Shown: positions 45,982-55,458, counted from the stretch's first letter. The stretch: DNA of 64,000 bases from Bacteroidales bacterium (GCA_017630215.1 JAGBVR010000010.1:124001-188000); one strand, 5' to 3'. Translations and numbers: made by a program. The notes: generated by a model not told the origin, from the sequence alone.

Positions 45982-46941
45982 TTATAGAAGACCTTTGCCC
46001 TCTTTATTTATCTGTCCTTCGTTCGCAAGATGCTGCACAAGCTTATCAAGCAGTCCGTTCACGAAAGAACGGCTCTTTGGAGTTCCATAGAACTTGGAAA
46101 TCTCCACATACTCGTTCATTGTCACCTTTACAGGAATAGTAGGGAAAGTAACGGCCTCGGCAAGTCCCATGGCAATCAGAACAACATCTGTCGAGAACAG
46201 ACGTTCCTTCTCCCAACCAGCCACAGCCTCTGCCACCATAGCCGTATATTTCTCATATCCAGCAAAAGAAGCCTGAAGAAGTTTTTTTACAAAGAACTTA
46301 TCGCTCTCCACACCGTCACCCTTAAGCATCTCGCTCTGATACAGAGGAATAAGACTCCAGTTATCACCCTTGGCAAGATTCTTCAATGTCTTGCAGCACC
46401 ATGTCAGCGAATAGGCAAGATCATCGTTCCAGTAAAGTGACTTATCCTCAAGTAGTTTTTCAAGCTCCTCACAATCCTCGAATTCCTCTTCATATATTTT
46501 TATAAAAAGCCTGCAATCCTCGGCAAGGGACCTCTGAGGCGAAGCCATATATTCTGCAAAATAATCCTTTGATGCCACTGAAGTCATTATCTTCTTAAGA
46601 ACCAGATCGTACTGAGACCAGTCGAACTTCTTTTTCTTGAACACCTTCTGAAAATCACCGTCAGCATCAAGCAGAGCGGCAAGTGCATTCTCCGCAAATT
46701 TCATATTAGGATTCTTCTCCTCCTCAGTAGGATTGAACTTTGCCTTTGCAGCCTCAATCCTGTCTCTGGCAATCTTCGTAAGTGGAGAAATGATGCCGAG
46801 CATGTATATATAAAGGTCTCTGGTCGCCTCGCAAGAAATTTCAAGCTGAGATTCAGCATGCGAAAGAGACATATTGCCAGCAAGAACACTGCCGTAGAGC
46901 ACCTTAAATGCCTTGATTCTCAAAATTCTTCTGTTAAGCAT
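45982..46941 (-). CDS. nusB: Transcription antitermination protein NusB (long Bacteroidota form)
   Basis: 319 residues from the ATG at 46941, giving MLNRRILRIKAFKVLYGSV. A start 36 bp upstream is in frame but begins before the -7 box TATATTTG (46969-46962), so it would lie outside the transcript. The C-terminal NusB fold is seen in LIAMGLAEAVTFPTIPVKVT and EISKFYGTPKSRSFVNGLL. It binds boxA of rRNA leaders with NusE. About twice the length of E. coli NusB, as is common in the phylum. Confidence 0.9.
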   Translation of the reverse strand: MLNRRILRIKAFKVLYGSVLAGNMSLSHAESQLEISCEATRDLYIYMLGIISPLTKIARDRIEAAKAKFNPTEEEKNPNMKFAENALAALLDADGDFQKVFKKKKFDWSQYDLVLKKIMTSVASKDYFAEYMASPQRSLAEDCRLFIKIYEEEFEDCEELEKLLEDKSLYWNDDLAYSLTWCCKTLKNLAKGDNWSLIPLYQSEMLKGDGVESDKFFVKKLLQASFAGYEKYTAMVAEAVAGWEKERLFSTDVVLIAMGLAEAVTFPTIPVKVTMNEYVEISKFYGTPKSRSFVNGLLDKLVQHLANEGQINKEGKGLL

Positions 46942-46961
46942 ATTTTTATCGAATATTTTAC

Positions 46962-46969
46962 GCAAATAT
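46962..46969 (-). promoter_or_regulatory. Bacteroidota -7 box TATATTTG for nusB
   Basis: Minus-strand TATATTTG, 20 bp before the chosen nusB ATG. The DUF3276 box TATCTTTG on the plus strand is at 46993-47000. Confidence 0.55.
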
Positions 46970-47026
46970 ACATCCATTTTCAGAAAAAACCTTATCTTTG
47001 TAGAGATTTACTTAAAAAAATAAGCT

Positions 47027-47359
47027 ATGTATAGTGAGGATTATGATGGAGCAAATGCTCAGGAGCGTTCAGGAGAAGATATTTACTCTAAACCTGTAAG
47101 AGCTGGAAAGCGTACATACTTCTTTGACGTCAAGGCCACCAAGGGCCATGATTATTATCTGACGATCACAGAAAGCAAGCGCAAAATGGACAATAACGGA
47201 CATTTTGCTTACGACAAGCACAAGATTTTCCTTTACAAGGAGGACTTCGAGAAGTTCACAGAAGGTCTTGAGGAAGTGATCAGATATATCAAGTCTAACT
47301 GTCTGAAAGACAATGGTTCTGGAGAACAGTTCACAGATGTGGAATTCGAAGAGCTTTAA
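47027..47359 (+). CDS. DUF3276 / PUR-family nucleic-acid-binding protein
   Basis: 110 residues. The core KRTYFFDVKATKGHDYYLTI, then ESKRKMDNNG and HKIFLYKEDFEKFTEGL, matches the PUR-alpha-like DUF3276 family of Bacteroidota, which form a compact beta-alpha fold that binds single-stranded DNA or RNA. It stands alone, with -7 box TATCTTTG at 46993-47000 and a terminator directly after. Cellular role unknown. Confidence 0.9.
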   Translation: MYSEDYDGANAQERSGEDIYSKPVRAGKRTYFFDVKATKGHDYYLTITESKRKMDNNGHFAYDKHKIFLYKEDFEKFTEGLEEVIRYIKSNCLKDNGSGEQFTDVEFEEL

Positions 47360-47370
47360 ACAATATAAGG

Positions 47371-47396
47371 ACGGCTGACATTTCAGCCGTTCTTTT
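47371..47396 (+). terminator. Terminator after the DUF3276 gene
   Basis: 8-bp perfect stem ACGGCTGA with its complement, loop CATT, followed by a T-run. Confidence 0.85.
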
Positions 47397-47461
47397 TATT
47401 TATACCCCACACTGTATTTTTCGTAGAAAAAATCTATGCTTTCTAAGTCAGTATAGAGATT

Positions 47462-47494
47462 TTTTCGTAAGTTTGGCAGATAAACTTACGAAAA
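47462..47494 (+). promoter_or_regulatory. 13-bp inverted repeat over the nadE -7 box, abutting the start codon
   Basis: Arms TTTTCGTAAGTTT (47462-47474) and its perfect complement (47482-47494), with the loop GGCAGAT. The -7 box TAAGTTTG (47468-47475) lies inside the left arm, and the ATG follows the right arm with no gap. It could be a repressor operator or, if transcribed in part, a translation block. Confidence 0.7.
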
Positions 47495-49546
47495 ATGAAG
47501 AATTACGGATTCATACGTACGGCTGCGGCTGTACCAACGGTAAAAACAGCTGATGTGACATATAATGTGGCCCAGATATGCCGCCTATCGGGCGAAGCTT
47601 TCGAAAAGGAGGTTTCGCTTGTCGCGTTTCCGGAACTATCCCTTACAGGATATTCGTGCGGAGACCTGTTCGGTCAGAGTCTGCTGATTAAAGGAGCTGA
47701 AGACGGAGTGAAGAAGATAGTGGAATTCAGCAGAGGAAAGGCGTTGACCATCGTCGCAGGAGCTCCTGTTTCATATCGCTGCCGCCTTTACAGTTGTGCA
47801 GTGGTAATCAGAAACGGAAATATAAAAGGCATTGTACCAAAGACTTACCTCACAGCAGAGGAAAGCCGCACCTTCGCATCAGGGGCAGATTTCCTTTCGC
47901 CTGATGTAAGAAATGACGGGGTATTGCTTTGCAACGGCAAGGATTCCGTAAGGGAAGGCTATTTCGGAGAAATCCGCTATGCCGGACAAAGGTGCAACAT
48001 CTCCCCGAATCTGATATTCGGTCTGGGACACTCTACATTTGCCATTGAACTTGGCAATGACCTCTGGGCACCGGTTCCGCCTTCTTCATATCATGCGCTT
48101 CAGGGAGCTCATTTTATCGTGAACCTGTCCGCAGACAGAGAAATCCTGATGAGAGATCAGTACAGGAAAGCTCTGCTGAGAGAACATTCCGCAAAGGCTG
48201 TATGCGGTTATGTCTATACTTCCGCAGGCTTCGGAGAGTCAACAAGGGACAATGTCTATGCTGGAGCCGCATCTATCTGGGAAAACGGATGCTCTCTGGT
48301 CGAAAATGAAAGATATCAGACAGAATCGTCAATGATAATCGCCGACATAGATATTGAAAAGATCGAGAATCTTCGCAAAGGATCAGCCTTGTTCACTTCA
48401 ATATCCCCTGCCGGAACAAACGCGGCATCATATTACAGGCTCTACGACAGAAGAAGCCTCGGAGAGGCTGCAGAGACAGATTTCGAGAAGAAACTCTACA
48501 GGCATATCGAGCCGCATCCTTTCGTCCCTGCCCGGGATCTTGACTACAGATGCAGGGAAATCATTGAAATCCAGATTGCAGGACTCGTAAAGAGACTAAG
48601 TCATATCAATTGCCAGACAGCGGTCATCGGCATTTCCGGAGGTCTTGACAGCACATTGGCAATGATCGTAGCGGTATTGGCTTTTGACAGACTCGGGTGG
48701 TCGCGCGACAGGATTGTGACCGTAACAATGCCTGGCTTCGGCACTACTTCACGCACGAAGAACAATGCTACCGACTTGATGGAAGCTCTAGGCACGCGTC
48801 TTCGCGAAATCTCGATTGCAGCAGCCTGCGAGCAGCATTTCAAGGACATTTCACATGATCCTTTGTTGCGTGACGCCACATACGAAAATTCACAGGCCCG
48901 CGAAAGGACCCAGATACTTATGGATATAGCCAATCAGACAGGCGGTCTGGTGATCGGAACCGGAGACCTTTCGGAACTTGCCCTGGGCTGGTGCACATAC
49001 AACGGCGACCACATGTCAATGTACGGAGTCAATGGAGGAGTACCTAAGACATTGGTACGCAGCCTCGTGAAATGGGCGGCAGAGAACAGATTCGAGGGCA
49101 TGGCCGGCAAAGACGGACGAAGCATAAAGGAGATACTTCTGGACATTGTCGACACCCCTATCAGTCCTGAACTGCTTCCGGCCAATGAAAACGACGAGAT
49201 TCAGCAAGTTACCGAAGATCTTGTAGGACCTTATGAACTTCATGACTTCTTCATCTACAATTTCATGAGATGCGGATACAGTCCTGACAAGATCTACTTC
49301 CTTGCCCGTAAAGAATTCTCTTGTCATTCTGAAGAGCACAGCGACGTAAGGATCTCATCATACGACGACGAAACCATCCTAAAATGGCTCAGAACCTTCG
49401 TCCGCCGCTTCTTCAACCAGCAGTTCAAACGCTCATGCATGCCGGACGGCCCTAAAGTAGGCTCTGTCGGGCTCTCCCCTCGCGGTGACTGGGACATGCC
49501 ATCCGACGCTTGGAGCACTCTATTCGCCACCGATATCAACGAATAA
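47495..49546 (+). CDS. nadE: NAD+ synthase, glutamine-type architecture with altered glutaminase site
   Basis: 683 residues: an N-terminal nitrilase-like glutaminase domain (about 1-330) and a C-terminal synthase domain with GISGGLDSTLAMIV (PP-loop) and GTGDLSELALGW. It makes NAD+ from nicotinic-acid adenine dinucleotide. The glutaminase Glu47 (FPELSLTG) and Lys116 (VPKTYL) are present. In the segment IELGNDLWAPVPPSS, however, the position of the nucleophile Cys (usual form EICEDLW) is Gly187 (codon GGC at 48053-48055). If correct, the enzyme cannot use glutamine and may need free ammonia. Confidence 0.92.
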   Translation: MKNYGFIRTAAAVPTVKTADVTYNVAQICRLSGEAFEKEVSLVAFPELSLTGYSCGDLFGQSLLIKGAEDGVKKIVEFSRGKALTIVAGAPVSYRCRLYSCAVVIRNGNIKGIVPKTYLTAEESRTFASGADFLSPDVRNDGVLLCNGKDSVREGYFGEIRYAGQRCNISPNLIFGLGHSTFAIELGNDLWAPVPPSSYHALQGAHFIVNLSADREILMRDQYRKALLREHSAKAVCGYVYTSAGFGESTRDNVYAGAASIWENGCSLVENERYQTESSMIIADIDIEKIENLRKGSALFTSISPAGTNAASYYRLYDRRSLGEAAETDFEKKLYRHIEPHPFVPARDLDYRCREIIEIQIAGLVKRLSHINCQTAVIGISGGLDSTLAMIVAVLAFDRLGWSRDRIVTVTMPGFGTTSRTKNNATDLMEALGTRLREISIAAACEQHFKDISHDPLLRDATYENSQARERTQILMDIANQTGGLVIGTGDLSELALGWCTYNGDHMSMYGVNGGVPKTLVRSLVKWAAENRFEGMAGKDGRSIKEILLDIVDTPISPELLPANENDEIQQVTEDLVGPYELHDFFIYNFMRCGYSPDKIYFLARKEFSCHSEEHSDVRISSYDDETILKWLRTFVRRFFNQQFKRSCMPDGPKVGSVGLSPRGDWDMPSDAWSTLFATDINE

Positions 49547-49556
49547 CCTACACAAC

Positions 49557-50906
49557 ATGAAAAAAACACTTCTTGCAATCATTGCAATGATCATCGGACT
49601 GATTGCATCTGCTCAGTCGAAGAGCCCTCTTGATGAGCTCAAAACTGTCTATAAAGACAAGAATGTCACATTCAGAAAGCTCGACAAACACACCTGGATA
49701 GGCTCAGGTAATGTTATGTCATCCGAAACAATGTACATTGTCGAAGGAAAGGACAAGGCAGTCCTTATCGACGCCGGAACCACCATTCCTGGTCTTGACA
49801 AAATCGTCAAAAAGATCACAAAGAAGCCTGTTACTCTGATACTTACCCATGTTCACCCGGACCATGCAGGAGCAGTAGGATGCTTTGACGAGGTATGGAT
49901 TAATCCGGCAGACACCGTCTTCGTGCCGGAATTCATGCCAGAATACAAGGGAACGATAAAGTATCTGGAGCAGGGACAGATGATCGAACTTGGCGGCAGG
50001 ACACTTGAAACATACTTTACTCCGGGACACACCCCGGGATCGACCACATTTCTTGAGGTCGGCACTGACCATGGCTTCAGCGGAGACTCTTTCGGAAACG
50101 GTAACCTTCTGGTGTTCTGCGACTTCAAGACATTAATCCAGACATGCAGGGATTCATATGAATATTTCATATCAAAGGGATACAAGAAATTCTACTGCGG
50201 ACATTTCTTCGGAGTGAACTTTGACACTCCTGCCAGAGCGAAACTTATCGAAGATATGGCTGTAGAAGTGCTCGAGGGCCAGATCGAAGGAGAGCCTACA
50301 GAAGGCTTCAGCAATATGAACAGAGTAATTGTCAGAGACGGTTTCCGTCTGAACTACAATGACACCAACCTTGCGAAAGAAAGATTTAGCAAAGACTACG
50401 AGACTGTAGCTCCTAAGGATTTCGACGAGAATATCTTTGAACTCGTAGGAGATGACTGGACTGTAATCACTGCAGGCGACCAGCCTAATTCGATGGTAGC
50501 CAGCTGGGGTGGAACAGGAATCATGTTCAACAAGCCTGTAACCTGGTGTTTCCTCAGAGCAAACAGATACACACTGGAAAAAATCAAAGAAACAGGCATA
50601 TACACAATGTGCTATTTCCCAGCAGATTACAAGGGAGACATCCTAAAATTCGGAACGTCATCCGGACGCAACACCGACAAGATGTCACAGACAGCCCTCA
50701 GTCCTGTGCCTACCCCTGATGGGGCTCCCGCTTACAAGGAAGCAAAGATCATAATCGAGTGCAAGCTCATTGCGGCTCCAACTGTCTCAAAGGAAGAATT
50801 CTATACCGATGAAGGAAAGGAATTCCTTCAGGGCGGATATGACGAGGCGAAAGATTGGCATAAACTCGTATTCGGAGAGATTACAAACATCTATGTAAAG
50901 AAATAG
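49557..50906 (+). CDS. Exported fusion of MBL-fold hydrolase and flavin-reductase-like domain
   Basis: 449 residues from the ATG at 49557 (the frame continues upward but only over nadE). Signal peptide MKKTLLAIIAMIIGLIASAQ. The MBL domain (about 40-250) has ILTHVHPDHAGAVG (HxHxDH), a later GHTPG and CGHFFGV. The second domain (about 300-445) has WTVITAGDQPNSMVASWGG, as in FMN-binding flavin reductases. Such a two-domain protein recalls flavodiiron proteins, but the order and the export signal differ. Role unknown. Confidence 0.78.
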   Translation: MKKTLLAIIAMIIGLIASAQSKSPLDELKTVYKDKNVTFRKLDKHTWIGSGNVMSSETMYIVEGKDKAVLIDAGTTIPGLDKIVKKITKKPVTLILTHVHPDHAGAVGCFDEVWINPADTVFVPEFMPEYKGTIKYLEQGQMIELGGRTLETYFTPGHTPGSTTFLEVGTDHGFSGDSFGNGNLLVFCDFKTLIQTCRDSYEYFISKGYKKFYCGHFFGVNFDTPARAKLIEDMAVEVLEGQIEGEPTEGFSNMNRVIVRDGFRLNYNDTNLAKERFSKDYETVAPKDFDENIFELVGDDWTVITAGDQPNSMVASWGGTGIMFNKPVTWCFLRANRYTLEKIKETGIYTMCYFPADYKGDILKFGTSSGRNTDKMSQTALSPVPTPDGAPAYKEAKIIIECKLIAAPTVSKEEFYTDEGKEFLQGGYDEAKDWHKLVFGEITNIYVKK

Positions 50907-50928
50907 GTCTGAACCGAAAGCACAGAAA

Positions 50929-50985
50929 AGGCCGTTTTCGTTCTTTCACCCATCAAAACAGGGATCGAAAGCACAAAAACGGCCT
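50929..50985. terminator. Bidirectional terminator between the MBL-flavin gene and purine nucleoside phosphorylase
   Basis: 10-bp arms AGGCCGTTTT (50929-50938) and its complement (50976-50985), with a long loop. The motif CGAAAGCACA occurs twice around it (near 50914 and 50966). Confidence 0.6.
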
Positions 50986-51007
50986 ATATTGTTCTTTTAA
51001 AGAACGC

Positions 51008-51835
51008 TTACAGTGACTCTATGATTTTTGAGAAGAGAACGGTCATCTTGTCTGCAGCGGCATTAGCTGCTACGACCACATCGTCTCCATCATTTACATA
51101 GTCCTCTGCGTAATCATCGTGAGCTTCATTCGTTATTACAGACATGCCGAAAACCGGAATATCCGAATGACGTGCCACGATTACCTCCGGGATTGTAGAC
51201 ATTCCGACAGCATCAGCACCGATGAGACGGAAATATTTATACTCGGCCGGAGTCTCGTAAGAAGGACCTGTTCCGGCAAAATACACACCGCTCTTGAGCT
51301 CGTAACCAAGCCCTGCGGCTATCTCGAAAGCTCTCATTCTCAGCTTCTTGTCATAAGGACGAGTCATATCAGGGAAGCGAGGCCCGAATTCATCCATATT
51401 CGGTCCTACAAGAGGATTAGGCAGATGATTGATATGGTCAGTAATCACCATAAGATCCCCTACCTTGAAGTCATAATTGACTCCACCCGCTGCATTTGAC
51501 ACAAAAAGATACCGGATGCCCAGAACCTTCATAACTCTTATCGGAAGGGTCACCAGATCCATAGGATAGCCTTCATAATAATGGAAACGTCCCTGCATAG
51601 CTACTACAAACTTACCACCAAGTTCACCAGCGATAAAATTGCCCTTATGACCTACAGCAGTAGAAACCGGAAAGCCCGGAATTTCCTTATATGGGATCAC
51701 GATCGGGTTCTCTATTCTGTCTGCAAGCTTTCCAAGCCCGCTGCCGAGAACTATACCGGCAAACGGTTTTCTACCATCCAGCTTTGCCGCAATATATTGT
51801 GCGGCTGTCATAATCTTTTCTACTCTTGGATCCAT
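51008..51835 (-). CDS. punA: Purine nucleoside phosphorylase
   Basis: 275 residues from the ATG at 51835 (MDPRVEKIM); an earlier in-frame start at 51880 would overlap the region next to the amidohydrolase stop (51883). Trimeric PNP family: [53 protein letters not shown] and [18 protein letters not shown]. It splits inosine, guanosine and related purine nucleosides with phosphate. It lies downstream of an adenosine-type deaminase homologue on the same strand, which fits purine salvage. Confidence 0.93.
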   Translation of the reverse strand: MDPRVEKIMTAAQYIAAKLDGRKPFAGIVLGSGLGKLADRIENPIVIPYKEIPGFPVSTAVGHKGNFIAGELGGKFVVAMQGRFHYYEGYPMDLVTLPIRVMKVLGIRYLFVSNAAGGVNYDFKVGDLMVITDHINHLPNPLVGPNMDEFGPRFPDMTRPYDKKLRMRAFEIAAGLGYELKSGVYFAGTGPSYETPAEYKYFRLIGADAVGMSTIPEVIVARHSDIPVFGMSVITNEAHDDYAEDYVNDGDDVVVAANAAADKMTVLFSKIIESL

Positions 51836-51882
51836 AGTATTAATTATTTTGAAATTCCTCTGCAATGCTCGGAATGACATTA

Positions 51883-53160
51883 TCAGAACTGCAACTTGTT
51901 CATTACCCTGCGGGCATCAGCCAGAATCTGTTCTTCTGCAGGAACCACTCGATCACGCATAATGAATTTTCCATCACATATGACAGACTCAACACAGTCA
52001 GAATGAGCAGAATAAACCAGATTTGCAAGAAATCTGGCAGGAGAAAGAAACTGATAGCCAGTCACATCTATAATAAGAAGGTCAGCCAAAGCTCCCGTCT
52101 CGATACGGCCTGCATTGAGCCCTAGCGCTTTGGCTGCATTGATGCCGGCCATTGCTGCAAGATCTTCCAATGGCATTGCTGCAGGGTCGTCACGCCAAGC
52201 CTTCTGCACGATTGCCGCAGTCTTCAAAGCCTCAAGAACATCGAGGTTATTGGAGGAACCACATCCGTCTGTACCTATGCAGACATTGGCTCCGGCCTCT
52301 TTCAATTCATTGTAACGGAAGCGATATCCGGAAGCAAGCTTCAGATTAGAATTGATATTATGCACGCAGGTCACTCCCCTCTCGCCCAATATCCTCACAT
52401 CATTATCTGAAAGCCACAATGTATGAGCTGCAATAACATCAGGCCCGAGCACGCCTAACGAATCAAGATACTCGACTGGAGACATACCATCATGCTCTCT
52501 CATACAGTCTTCCACTTCCTTACGTGTCTCGGAAATATGAATGTGAATCTTCAAGCCATGCTCACGTGCAAAATCCACGGCCCAAAGCATCATCGGCTCT
52601 CTCACCGAATAAATTGCGTGAATGGAAATGAGCAGCTGGGCCTTAGGATCCCATTCTCTGGTCATCTCATACATCTGGCGGCACTGTTCCTTCTGACGTT
52701 CTGACTCACCCGGATCATTCTTATCAAGCACGACATATGACAATGCCGGTCTCATTCCCAGTTCCATTGCCGCCTTATACGCCATAGGCATATGCCAGTA
52801 CTGGTCATTGAAGGTCGTAGTTCCCGTCTTGATCATTTCCAGACATGCCGCCTTTGTAGCACAATAGACATATTCATCATCAATATGCTCTTCTACCTGC
52901 CATATCTTATCAAGCCACTCGTGGAAAGCCATATCTTCACCAATTCCTTTCATAAGGGCCATTCCTGCATGAGTATGCATATTGACGAATGATGGGAAGG
53001 CTGCCTTTCCGGTACAATCCACAATTTCCGCTCCTTCAGACATAATGATGTGACTATCAGACGATACAACCGCAGCAATACGATTATCTTCAATAAGAAT
53101 ATCTGATATAATTCCCTCTGCCAGAATATTTTTCAATATAATCCTACCCATACGACACAT
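51883..53160 (-). CDS. Amidohydrolase, MTA/SAH deaminase-like
   Basis: 425 residues. Metal ligands of the amidohydrolase family: [37 protein letters not shown] and [12 protein letters not shown] (Asp). The overall pattern matches the methylthioadenosine/S-adenosylhomocysteine deaminase branch (MtaD/SsnA). Paired with the purine nucleoside phosphorylase downstream, it likely serves adenine-nucleoside recycling. Substrate not fixed. Confidence 0.85.
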   Translation of the reverse strand: MCRMGRIILKNILAEGIISDILIEDNRIAAVVSSDSHIIMSEGAEIVDCTGKAAFPSFVNMHTHAGMALMKGIGEDMAFHEWLDKIWQVEEHIDDEYVYCATKAACLEMIKTGTTTFNDQYWHMPMAYKAAMELGMRPALSYVVLDKNDPGESERQKEQCRQMYEMTREWDPKAQLLISIHAIYSVREPMMLWAVDFAREHGLKIHIHISETRKEVEDCMREHDGMSPVEYLDSLGVLGPDVIAAHTLWLSDNDVRILGERGVTCVHNINSNLKLASGYRFRYNELKEAGANVCIGTDGCGSSNNLDVLEALKTAAIVQKAWRDDPAAMPLEDLAAMAGINAAKALGLNAGRIETGALADLLIIDVTGYQFLSPARFLANLVYSAHSDCVESVICDGKFIMRDRVVPAEEQILADARRVMNKLQF

Positions 53161-53169
53161 TCATTTAAA

Positions 53170-53309
53170 GTTTTCAAAGTTAAATAATTTTTCTAATAAA
53201 TTCATGCCCGCTACGCTACTTTTCATTTTTTTCAAACATTATTTGAAAATAAGATAAAAAAGCATTACTTTTACTTCGATTTTGAAACCAAAAACCGAAG
53301 TTTTCAAAG
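53170..53309. promoter_or_regulatory. Region with five TTTCAAA/TTTGAAA half-sites upstream of the kor operon
   Basis: GTTTTCAAAG at 53170-53179 and again at 53300-53309; TTTTTCAAAC at 53228-53237; TTTGAAAAT at 53242-53250; ATTTTGAAACC at 53279-53289. The 183-bp gap before the kor operon holds no gene. The cluster may be an operator array, but the region is A/T-rich. Confidence 0.35.
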
Positions 53310-53343
53310 CAAGTCGAAACAAAACACTTAAAACTATATAATA

Positions 53344-53562
53344 ATGGCATTTAAAGGAGCTATCGAAGTGGATACACAGAAATGCAAGGGTTGCGGAGTA
53401 TGTGTGGAAAATTGTCCGACCAAGAGCATACAGCTCGCCAAACTGGTCAACAATAAAGGTTATCATTATGCCGAGATGGTCGGCGACGCTTGCGTAGGCT
53501 GTTCAAACTGCGCTATCGTTTGTCCTGATTCGGTTATTACTGTTTACAGAGTTAAAATCTAA
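53344..53562 (+). CDS. Ferredoxin-like subunit (delta) of 2-oxoacid:ferredoxin oxidoreductase
   Basis: 72 residues with two [4Fe-4S] sites: CKGCGVCVENCPTKS and CVGCSNCAIVCPDSV. It passes electrons from the TPP subunit to external ferredoxin. The stop overlaps the start of the next subunit (TAATG). First gene of a four-gene operon. Confidence 0.93.
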   Translation: MAFKGAIEVDTQKCKGCGVCVENCPTKSIQLAKLVNNKGYHYAEMVGDACVGCSNCAIVCPDSVITVYRVKI

Positions 53563-54650
53563 TGGATATGGCAGAGAAAATTCTGATGAAAGGAAACGAG
53601 GCGATTGCCATATCGGCAATACGCAACGGCGCGGACGGATATTTCGGATATCCTATCACTCCGCAGTCTGAGGTTATGGAAACCCTTATGAAGGAGAGAC
53701 CTTGGCTTACTACAGGTATGGTCGTACTTCAGGCAGAAAGTGAGACATCATCCATCAATATGGTATATGGCGGTGCATGCTGCGGAAAGAAGGTGATGAC
53801 ATCTTCAAGCTCTCCGGGAATCAGCCTTATGTGCGAGGGACTTAGTTACCTTGCAGGTGCAGAGCTTCCATGTGTAATCGTAAACTGCCAGCGCGGAGGT
53901 CCGGGTCTTGGAACTATCCAGCCAAGCCAGAGTGACTACAACCAGTGCGTGAAAGGAGGCGGACACGGTGACTATAATGCAATAGTACTTGCTCCCGCAT
54001 CAGCACAGGACATGTACGACTTCGTGGATTGGGGATTCGACCTTGCATTCAAGTACCGCACTCCAGTGATCATCCTCGCCGACGGTATTGTTGGTCAGAT
54101 GATGGAGAAAGTCGAGCTTCGTCCTGAGAAGCCTCGCATGACTAAGGAGGAGCTCCTGAAGGTTGCACCTTGGGCTACTACTGGAAAGACTGCTGACAGA
54201 CCATATAATGTCATCACTTCACTCGCTCTCGAGTCTGATGTACAGGAGAGATTCAACCAGAAGCTCGCTGCCAAATACGAGGTGATCAAGGAGAATGAGG
54301 TGAAATACGAAGAGTATCAGACAGAAGATGCAGAGTATCTGTTCGTTGCATTCGGATGTTCAGCCCGTATCTGCGAGGCTGTCGTAGATCAGCTCCGCGA
54401 GGAAGGAATCAAGGCAGGTCTCCTCAGACCAGTGACTCTCTTCCCATTCCCTACAAAGAGGATCCAGGAGCTTTCTGGCCAGGTAAAGAGCATGATGAGC
54501 ATCGAGCTTAATCTCGGCCAGATGGTGGATGACGTGAAGCTCGCAGTCAACGGAGCTGTCCCTGTAGGCTTCTACGGAAGACAGGGAGGTATCATCTACA
54601 CTCCTGACGAAATCGCAGAGGCGTTCAAGAAGTTCAACAATCTGAAATAA
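53562..54650 (+). CDS. 2-oxoacid:ferredoxin oxidoreductase, alpha subunit (VorB/KorA-like)
   Basis: 362 residues. Segments LMKGNEAIAISAIRNGADGY, FGYPITPQSEVMETL and SSSPGISLMCEGLSYLAGAE are typical of the alpha (pyrimidine-binding) subunit. With the beta subunit it converts a 2-oxoacid and CoA to an acyl-CoA and CO2, reducing ferredoxin. Oxoglutarate or a branched-chain oxoacid is the likely substrate; sequence alone does not decide. Confidence 0.92.
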   Translation: MDMAEKILMKGNEAIAISAIRNGADGYFGYPITPQSEVMETLMKERPWLTTGMVVLQAESETSSINMVYGGACCGKKVMTSSSSPGISLMCEGLSYLAGAELPCVIVNCQRGGPGLGTIQPSQSDYNQCVKGGGHGDYNAIVLAPASAQDMYDFVDWGFDLAFKYRTPVIILADGIVGQMMEKVELRPEKPRMTKEELLKVAPWATTGKTADRPYNVITSLALESDVQERFNQKLAAKYEVIKENEVKYEEYQTEDAEYLFVAFGCSARICEAVVDQLREEGIKAGLLRPVTLFPFPTKRIQELSGQVKSMMSIELNLGQMVDDVKLAVNGAVPVGFYGRQGGIIYTPDEIAEAFKKFNNLK

Positions 54651-54659
54651 GGAAACACA

Positions 54660-55433
54660 ATGAATATAGAAGATATCAAGAAACCCGAGAACATCGTCTA
54701 TAAGAAGACCCCGATTCTCACAGACAATGTAATGCACTATTGCCCGGGCTGTTCTCACGGTACAGTTCACAAGCTTATCGCTGAGGTGATCGAAGAGATG
54801 GGCATCCAGGAGGAGACAATCGCTGTCAGCCCTGTAGGCTGTTCTGTATTTGCGTATAATTATCTCAACGTAGACTGGCAGCAGGCTGCTCACGGACGTG
54901 CTCCAGCTCTTGCCACAGCGACAAAACGTCTCAATCCAGAGAAATACGTATTCACATATCAGGGTGACGGTGACCTTGCTTCGATCGGTACAGCTGAGAT
55001 CATTCACGCATGCAGCAGAGGTGAAAATATCGTAGTTATTTTCATCAATAACGGTATATATGGTATGACCGGAGGACAGATGGCTCCGACTACCCTTCTC
55101 GGCATGAAGACTGCAACTACCCCTTATGGTCGTGACGCAAAGCTTAACGGCTTCCCTCTTGTGCTAGCTCCTATGATCGCCCAGCTCGACGGAACAGCAT
55201 TCATCACCAGACAGTCAGTTCACACAGCACCAGCTGCCCGCAAGGCCAAGGCTGCTATCAGAAAGGCATTCGAATATAGCCAGAAAGGCATAGGTCTCTC
55301 ATTTGTGGAGATTGTTGCTACATGTAACTCAGGATGGAAGATGAGTCCTACTGCTGCCAATAAGTGGATGGTAGAGAACATGTTCCCTAAATATCCTCTC
55401 GGAGACATCAAGGATGTATTGAAACAAGAGTAA
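54660..55433 (+). CDS. 2-oxoacid:ferredoxin oxidoreductase, TPP-binding beta subunit
   Basis: 257 residues. Seen: HYCPGCSHGTVHKL, HGRAPALATATKR, and YQGDGDLASIGTAEIIHA, the TPP and Mg2+ motif GDG, followed by NIVVIFINNGIYGMTGGQMA. This is the catalytic subunit of the operon. It starts 9 bp after the alpha subunit. Confidence 0.93.
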   Translation: MNIEDIKKPENIVYKKTPILTDNVMHYCPGCSHGTVHKLIAEVIEEMGIQEETIAVSPVGCSVFAYNYLNVDWQQAAHGRAPALATATKRLNPEKYVFTYQGDGDLASIGTAEIIHACSRGENIVVIFINNGIYGMTGGQMAPTTLLGMKTATTPYGRDAKLNGFPLVLAPMIAQLDGTAFITRQSVHTAPAARKAKAAIRKAFEYSQKGIGLSFVEIVATCNSGWKMSPTAANKWMVENMFPKYPLGDIKDVLKQE

Positions 55434-55458
55434 TTAACTGATAATAAGAATAATAAAT

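Noticed and set aside
49485-49556. Upstream start for the MBL-flavin reductase gene
   Set aside because: It would overlap nadE and hide a perfect signal peptide that starts at 49557.
50913-50976. CGAAAGCACA repeated twice, considered as a start of a CRISPR array
   Set aside because: Only two short copies exist, and they lie in the loop and flank of a terminator; there are no cas genes.
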